Assembly (NCBI GenBank): GCA_030151135.1 | Contig: JASLEQ010000525.1 | Coordinates: 1-35,029 of the forward strand | Reading direction: 5' to 3' | Origin: Candidatus Sulfotelmatobacter sp. | Lineage (GTDB): Bacteria; Acidobacteriota; Terriglobia; Terriglobales; SbA1 | Length of the DNA: 35,029 nt | Shown: piece by piece, positions 31,596 to 35,029 of the stretch | How the letters are laid out: the number at the start of each line of letters is the position of its first letter | Position numbering within the stretch: the stretch's first letter is position 1 | Position numbers and translations under genes: made by a program | Notes under the pieces: model-generated | Database searches by the model: none | Seen by the model: the letters and a program-made list of their open reading frames with translations, nothing else | What the model was told of the DNA's origin: nothing

Positions 31596-33023
31596 ATGCG
31601 CAAATTCTGGGACAATTCGGCAGGCACATTTGGCGCCCGCGAGCTTTTACCCTTAAAGCCCGTCCCGAAAGCTTTCCATATCGGTCATGTCACGATCACC
31701 CCCGCCACGGTCCTCGCCCCCATGGCCGGAGTCACCGACACCGTCTTCCGCCGCTTCATTCGCAACCTCGGCGGATGCGGTCTCATCATGACCGAGTTCA
31801 CCTCCGCAGACGGGGTTCTCCGCAAGAAAGATCAGAAGGCCAAGCGCTACCTGCATTTCTACGAAGACGAGCACCCCATCTCCGCGCAGCTCTTCGGCAG
31901 CGATCCCAAAGTCATGGCTGAGGCCGCCAAAATGGTTGAGGGACTCGGCTTCGACCTCGTCGATCTCAACCTCGGCTGCCCCGCAAAAAAAGTGGTGAAG
32001 TGCAACGGAGGCTCCGGCCTCCTCCGCGATCTCCCGGCCATCGGACGCATCTTCGAAGCCGTTCGCGCCGCCGTCAAAATTCCCTTCACCGTGAAATTCC
32101 GCGCGGGATGGAACGACCAGGAAATCGTTTGTGTCGAACTTGCCCGCATGGCGGAAGATTGCGGACTCGCCGCCGTCGCTCTCCACGCCCGTACTCGCGA
32201 AATGGGCTACAGCGGTCAGGCCCGCTGGGAATGGATTGCCGCCGTCAAAGACGCCGTCAAGATCCCAGTCATCGGCAACGGCGACATCCGTACCCCCGAA
32301 GACGCCTCCGCCATGATTACGCAGACCAACTGTGACGCAGTCATGATCGGCCGCATGGCCCCATCCAACCCGTGGATCTTCCGCCAAATCGAGCAATTCA
32401 GCGAAGCAGTAAGAAATGGCAGCGAGGTCAGCAATGACCATGTGATGACGGGCGCCCTCGAAGCCTGCCCTGAGCGACCCGAGCAAAGCGAGAGGAGTCG
32501 AATGGGTCAGGTCGAGCGAAGTTCGACACCCGCGGCGTCCAGAGAATCCGAGGTAGAGAGGAGCACGAGCCGGGAACAGCAGGACCTGCAGAAGCAATTC
32601 TGGCAAGCCGCTGCGACGTCAGAAAGCCTCCCCCCCAACGCTTGTCATCCTGAGGAGCCGCTTTTCGGCGACGAAGGACCTATGCATTTGGCTGGCAGAG
32701 TTACCGCTCCCACCAATGGGAATGGCCGAGCCCATGATCCCTACGATCACCCCACCGAGCTCGACCGCTACCAGATGATCCGCACCTACTTCCATATGCT
32801 GATCGAAGAAGAGCTTCCCGACGCCATCGGCAAAATGAAACAGTTCGCCTCCTGGTTCACCCACGGAGTTCCCGGCGGCGCCCATCTTCGCAAAGAAATA
32901 TACGAATCAAAAAGCGCCCCAGAAGTCCTGGGGCGCGTAGAGAATTTCTTTGAAGCAAAGCTATCTGTTGCTGCCACTGGTGCCAAGAGTGCCGACGACT
33001 CCAAACTTGCCGCTCGTAGCTGA
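31596..33023 (+). CDS. dusB: tRNA-dihydrouridine synthase DusB-like, with repeat-derived insertion
   Basis: A 475-residue flavoprotein that reduces uridines in the tRNA D-loop. The TIM-barrel part is complete: APMAGVTDTVFRRFIR (41-56), catalytic C128 in NLGCPAKKVVKCNGGSGLL, VKFRAGWN, VALHARTREMGYSG, IGNGDI and VMIGRMAPSNPWIF. The C-terminal helical domain (RYQMIRTYFHMLIEE, about 391-405; FASWFTHGVPGGAHLR) is also present. Between them, about residues 270-385 form a low-complexity insertion rich in Glu, Arg, Ser and Pro that the family lacks and whose DNA looks like intergenic repeats. The ATG at 31596 is tentative; homology begins near residue 28. The stop codon falls inside an AGCTGATAGCTCA motif. 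Confidence 0.85.
   Translation: MRKFWDNSAGTFGARELLPLKPVPKAFHIGHVTITPATVLAPMAGVTDTVFRRFIRNLGGCGLIMTEFTSADGVLRKKDQKAKRYLHFYEDEHPISAQLFGSDPKVMAEAAKMVEGLGFDLVDLNLGCPAKKVVKCNGGSGLLRDLPAIGRIFEAVRAAVKIPFTVKFRAGWNDQEIVCVELARMAEDCGLAAVALHARTREMGYSGQARWEWIAAVKDAVKIPVIGNGDIRTPEDASAMITQTNCDAVMIGRMAPSNPWIFRQIEQFSEAVRNGSEVSNDHVMTGALEACPERPEQSERSRMGQVERSSTPAASRESEVERSTSREQQDLQKQFWQAAATSESLPPNACHPEEPLFGDEGPMHLAGRVTAPTNGNGRAHDPYDHPTELDRYQMIRTYFHMLIEEELPDAIGKMKQFASWFTHGVPGGAHLRKEIYESKSAPEVLGRVENFFEAKLSVAATGAKSADDSKLAARS
32403..32753 (+). repeat. Repeat-like insertion inside dusB
   Basis: About 350 bp in frame. At 32644-32688 is a GTCATCCTGAG..GAAGGACCTATG element that also occurs, diverged, at 33918-33958. 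At about 32465-32540 is GAG-rich DNA with GAGCGACCCGAGCAAAGCGA and TCGAGCGAAGTTCGACA. No stop codon is introduced. Confidence 0.55.
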
Positions 33024-33030
33024 TAGCTCA
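33018..33030. repeat. Partial AGCTGATAGCT repeat overlapping the dusB stop
   Basis: AGCTGATAGCTCA differs by one base from the core of the inverted repeat at 30886-30896 and supplies the TGA stop of dusB (33021-33023). Confidence 0.4.
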
Positions 33031-33034
33031 GTGC

Positions 33035-33712
33035 TTATCCCACAATAATCACCATCACCCGCACTCCGGGATACATCGTGTTGTACAGCCAGTAATCTCC
33101 GTCAACATAGTCCACATAGTAATCGTCGCTGTCATAGCCCCATCCCGTCGGCCACGCATCGACGAGCGCGAACGTGTAACCACCGTATGCAAAGCTCGGG
33201 CGCCCTTGATACTGCTGAACATGCCCCACCGCAAAACGGTGCTCTCGCCCAAAGTGGGAGTGGAAGTCGTTGTCCGGGATCCGCCTGTGTTCACCTCCAT
33301 GTTTCACGTCGGCCTGTTGCTGGCCATTTTCCGGACGTCCCTCATACGTTCTCCCGTTATCATTGGTCTCGCGTCCCTGCATGTGACGGTCGCCACTCTG
33401 CTGGTCCTGCGGCTGCCGTCCTTCGCTCTGTGGAGTCGTATCCTTCCGGTTCCCGCTCGCGGGCTGCTGGGCCTGCCGGTCATCCGGCCGCGCCGGTTGT
33501 TGAGGATGCCCTTGATCCTGCTGGCGTTCAGGTTGCCGCGCCTGTTCCGGTTTCTCCGGCTGTTCCGGCCGCTGCGCCGGTTGTGCCGCCTTCGGTTCCT
33601 GCGGAGCGTTTGGAGGCCGCTCACTCGGATGTTCGTCCTGCGCAACGGCACACAAAGCCGCGCCCAGCACGAACGATGCACAAATCCCGCTCACTACCGC
33701 AAATCGCTTCAT
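33035..33712 (-). CDS. Secreted Gln/Pro/Arg-rich protein of unknown function
   Basis: A 225-residue protein with a signal peptide (MKRFAVVSGICASFVLGAALCAVAQ). Residues about 26-130 are low-complexity, disordered, rich in Gln, Pro, Glu and Arg. The last 75 residues form a compact aromatic domain (REHRFAVGHVQQYQGR, then FAYGGYTFALVDAWPTGWGY, then a DDYYVDYVDGDYWLYN acidic-tyrosine stretch). I do not recognise it, though short secreted proteins with such Tyr/Asp-rich tails are common in this phylum. ATG at 33712 is chosen because GAGG lies seven bases upstream; ATG at 33727 adds five residues. Convergent with dusB, 11 bp apart. Confidence 0.7.
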   Translation of the reverse strand: MKRFAVVSGICASFVLGAALCAVAQDEHPSERPPNAPQEPKAAQPAQRPEQPEKPEQARQPERQQDQGHPQQPARPDDRQAQQPASGNRKDTTPQSEGRQPQDQQSGDRHMQGRETNDNGRTYEGRPENGQQQADVKHGGEHRRIPDNDFHSHFGREHRFAVGHVQQYQGRPSFAYGGYTFALVDAWPTGWGYDSDDYYVDYVDGDYWLYNTMYPGVRVMVIIVG

Positions 33713-34054
33713 AAGTGAACCTCGCATCGATTCAGTTCCAATGGTCGCGCAACCAGCCGCGCAGCCTCCAAACCAGATGCGAGGTGAAGAGGAATCGTTG
33801 TCATCTACGGATTTCGATGTAGTTGACGATTTATGTGGCGCGTGCGCCCCCGCACGCGAACTCTAGCAAGAATTTCTATCGTTCAAGTCTCCTCAGAAAT
33901 TGCCAGATTGAAGACTCGTCATTCTGAGTCGCGCGTTTTTTGCGCAAAGGATCTGTGTGCGTGCAGATGCAGAGAGTTTCCGCGGTAACGGGTAAAGCGA
34001 GCCCTCCGCAGAGAGACATTTTGAATCATTAGCGGCTTGCAATGAGCGATGGAC
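33713..34054. other. Intergenic region with dispersed repeat copy
   Basis: About 340 bp between two minus-strand genes. I see no gene. It holds a copy of the GTCATTCTGAG..AAAGGATCTGTG repeat (33918-33958). The promoter for the Q/P-rich protein should lie here but is not obvious. Confidence 0.45.
33918..33958. repeat. Copy of GTCATyCTGAG dispersed repeat
   Basis: GTCATTCTGAG at 33918-33928 and AAAGGATCTGTG at about 33947-33958 match the flanks of the element inside dusB at 32644-32688, with a different middle (GCGC-TTTTTT-GCGC like). Confidence 0.55.
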
Positions 34055-35005
34055 TCACTCCGCCTCCCGCGCCGCCATCTTCCCCGACTCTTCTTTCTCG
34101 ATGTAAGCCCAGGGGACTCTGGGATCATGCGTAAAGACGGTAAGCCAACGCTCCGGAAGCGCGCGCGAATAATATTCCTTCTTGCTGCCAATCGTATCCA
34201 GCGGATAAAGATCAAACCCCATTCCCCACGTCACATCAATGTGCGCCGTCGTCGGCATGAGGTCCGATATGTAACACGCAGTTGGGGGAGGCTCGACCGT
34301 CTCCGATTCTTCTCCGCAGTCTTTCGCACTGTCTTGAAAGGGCACGGCTTTAGCCGTGCCGACAGCGCCGGAAGAGGAAGGGGCTTTAGCCCCTGTGGGC
34401 GACTGCACAATTACCGCCTGCATGCTCGCCGTATGCCCCCGAAACGTCCTCACCGAAATCCCCGGCAGAATCTCTTCGCCGCCTTTCAGCAAAGTCATCC
34501 GCCCACTCTCCACCAGCGGATCGAAATTGTCCGGAATGTAGCTGATCGCATCCCGATCGCTCGGCTTCCGCGCATATTGCCACTCGCCTTCAGGCGCATA
34601 ATACTTCGCTTTGGGAAACGTCGGCACGACCTTCCCACTCTTGTCGCGCACCGTATTCCATCCGCAATGATCGAAGTGCAGATGCGAATTGATGACGACA
34701 TCGATGTCCTCCGGCGCAATTCCCGCGGCTGAAAGATTGTTGAGCAATTGCGCCGGCTGCCCATAAAACTTCCGCATGCGCTCCGATAACTTGTTTCCCA
34801 TTCCCGTCTCAACCAGCACAGTTTGCTTTCCGGTACGAATCAGCAGGGAATTAAGTCCTGACGTCACGTAGTTGTTCTCGTCGGCCGAAACCTTCTTCGA
34901 CCACATCACTTTGGGGATCACTCCAAAGAACGCTCCACCATCCAGGGGATAAGTCCCATCCGAAAAAACACTAAGTTCAAAATCTCCGAGCGTTATCCGA
35001 TGCAT
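34055..35005 (-). CDS. MBL-fold metallo-hydrolase with repeat-derived loop
   Basis: A 316-residue metallo-beta-lactamase-fold hydrolase resembling quorum-quenching lactonase and related families. HLHFDHCGW gives H108, H110, D112 and H113; H191 is in FRGHTASM, D248 in CYISDLMPT and H293 in FTHDPRVPWAYIE, completing a two-metal site. The substrate is unknown. Residues about 203-240, between VIVQSP and ACYISD, form an extra loop (TGAKAPSSSGAVGTAKAVP then a Glu-rich stretch) encoded by two palindromic repeats. The start is ATG at 35005; a TTG at 35023 is possible, and the promoter lies beyond the window. Confidence 0.85.
   Translation of the reverse strand: MHRITLGDFELSVFSDGTYPLDGGAFFGVIPKVMWSKKVSADENNYVTSGLNSLLIRTGKQTVLVETGMGNKLSERMRKFYGQPAQLLNNLSAAGIAPEDIDVVINSHLHFDHCGWNTVRDKSGKVVPTFPKAKYYAPEGEWQYARKPSDRDAISYIPDNFDPLVESGRMTLLKGGEEILPGISVRTFRGHTASMQAVIVQSPTGAKAPSSSGAVGTAKAVPFQDSAKDCGEESETVEPPPTACYISDLMPTTAHIDVTWGMGFDLYPLDTIGSKKEYYSRALPERWLTVFTHDPRVPWAYIEKEESGKMAAREAE
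34341..34393 (-). repeat. Two TTTA-loop palindromes inside an MBL gene
   Basis: GGCACGGC-TTTA-GCCGTGCC (34341-34360) and GGGGC-TTTA-GCCCC (34380-34393), 19 bp apart, in frame. On the coding strand they read GGC ACG GCT AAA GCC GTG CCC (GTAKAVP) and GGG GCT AAA GCC CCT (GAKAP). Confidence 0.75.
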
Positions 35006-35029
35006 AAGTTCAGTGTGCCACAATCCGTA

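Noticed and set aside
1..35029. Prophage, secretion island, defence system or biosynthetic cluster
   Set aside because: No integrase, transposase, phage structural, toxin-antitoxin, restriction or synthase genes were recognised; gene content is chromosomal and mixed.

Overview
The window looks like a 35 kb stretch of chromosome from an Acidobacteriota (Terriglobia-type) bacterium. This is inferred from several things together: GC-rich, densely packed genes; TTG and GTG starts; a large exported DUF5916-type protein with a family-9 carbohydrate-binding-like domain; an ARPP-1-like exported protein; many small secreted hypotheticals; and short intergenic palindromes of the kind I associate with acidobacterial genomes (GGGGC-TTTA-GCCCC, AGCTGATAGCTGA, CCCCA..GAAGTGGGG). 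There is no rRNA, no tRNA, no CRISPR array and no recognisable transposase. The genes are mostly housekeeping and envelope functions, not one phage or island.

Layout. Positions 125-1777 hold two convergent CPBP-type membrane proteins, the first with its catalytic glutamates replaced. Then come a YIP1-family membrane protein (1864-2631), an aldo/keto reductase (2707-3525, minus) divergent from an exported DinB-like protein (3657-4187), and a minus-strand run: adenosine/adenine deaminase, a peptide-deformylase-like protein, an Asp/Glu racemase-family protein, an ACT-domain protein and a radical SAM protein with a cysteine-rich C-terminus (8325 down to 4281). A secreted type-B carboxylesterase (8541-10118) meets an APC amino-acid permease (10161-11738). 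A 53-residue Lys/Arg-rich ORF (11822-11983), a secreted hypothetical (12045-12602) and a PcrA/UvrD helicase with an acidic insertion (12686-15406) follow.

The second half holds an ARPP-1-like exported protein (15834-16985), a membrane-anchored HEAT-repeat protein (17133-18158), a YncE-like propeller (18313-19356), GalU (19588-20469), a DUF962/Mpo1-like membrane protein (20630-21070), an EF-G-like GTPase of the non-canonical type (21331-23439), an exported MBL-fold protein (23491-24219), a secreted phosphoesterase (24389-25633), RuvB (26078-27127), a TauE/SafE-type exporter (27219-27956), the DUF5916-type outer-membrane protein (28079-30802), ribosomal protein L31 (30997-31215), DusB (31596-33023), a Q/P-rich secreted protein (33035-33712) and an MBL-fold hydrolase (34055-35005).

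The most unusual signal is not a gene system but repeats. Several short palindromic or dispersed repeat families lie between genes, and two of them appear to sit in frame inside genes. The DusB gene carries an insertion of about 115 codons made partly of repeat-like DNA. The last MBL hydrolase carries two TTTA-loop palindromes, translated as GAKAP and GTAKAVP. A second signal is a set of four 11-bp-phased GTTAA-like units upstream of the secreted phosphoesterase, which resembles a PhoB/OmpR-type response-regulator site.
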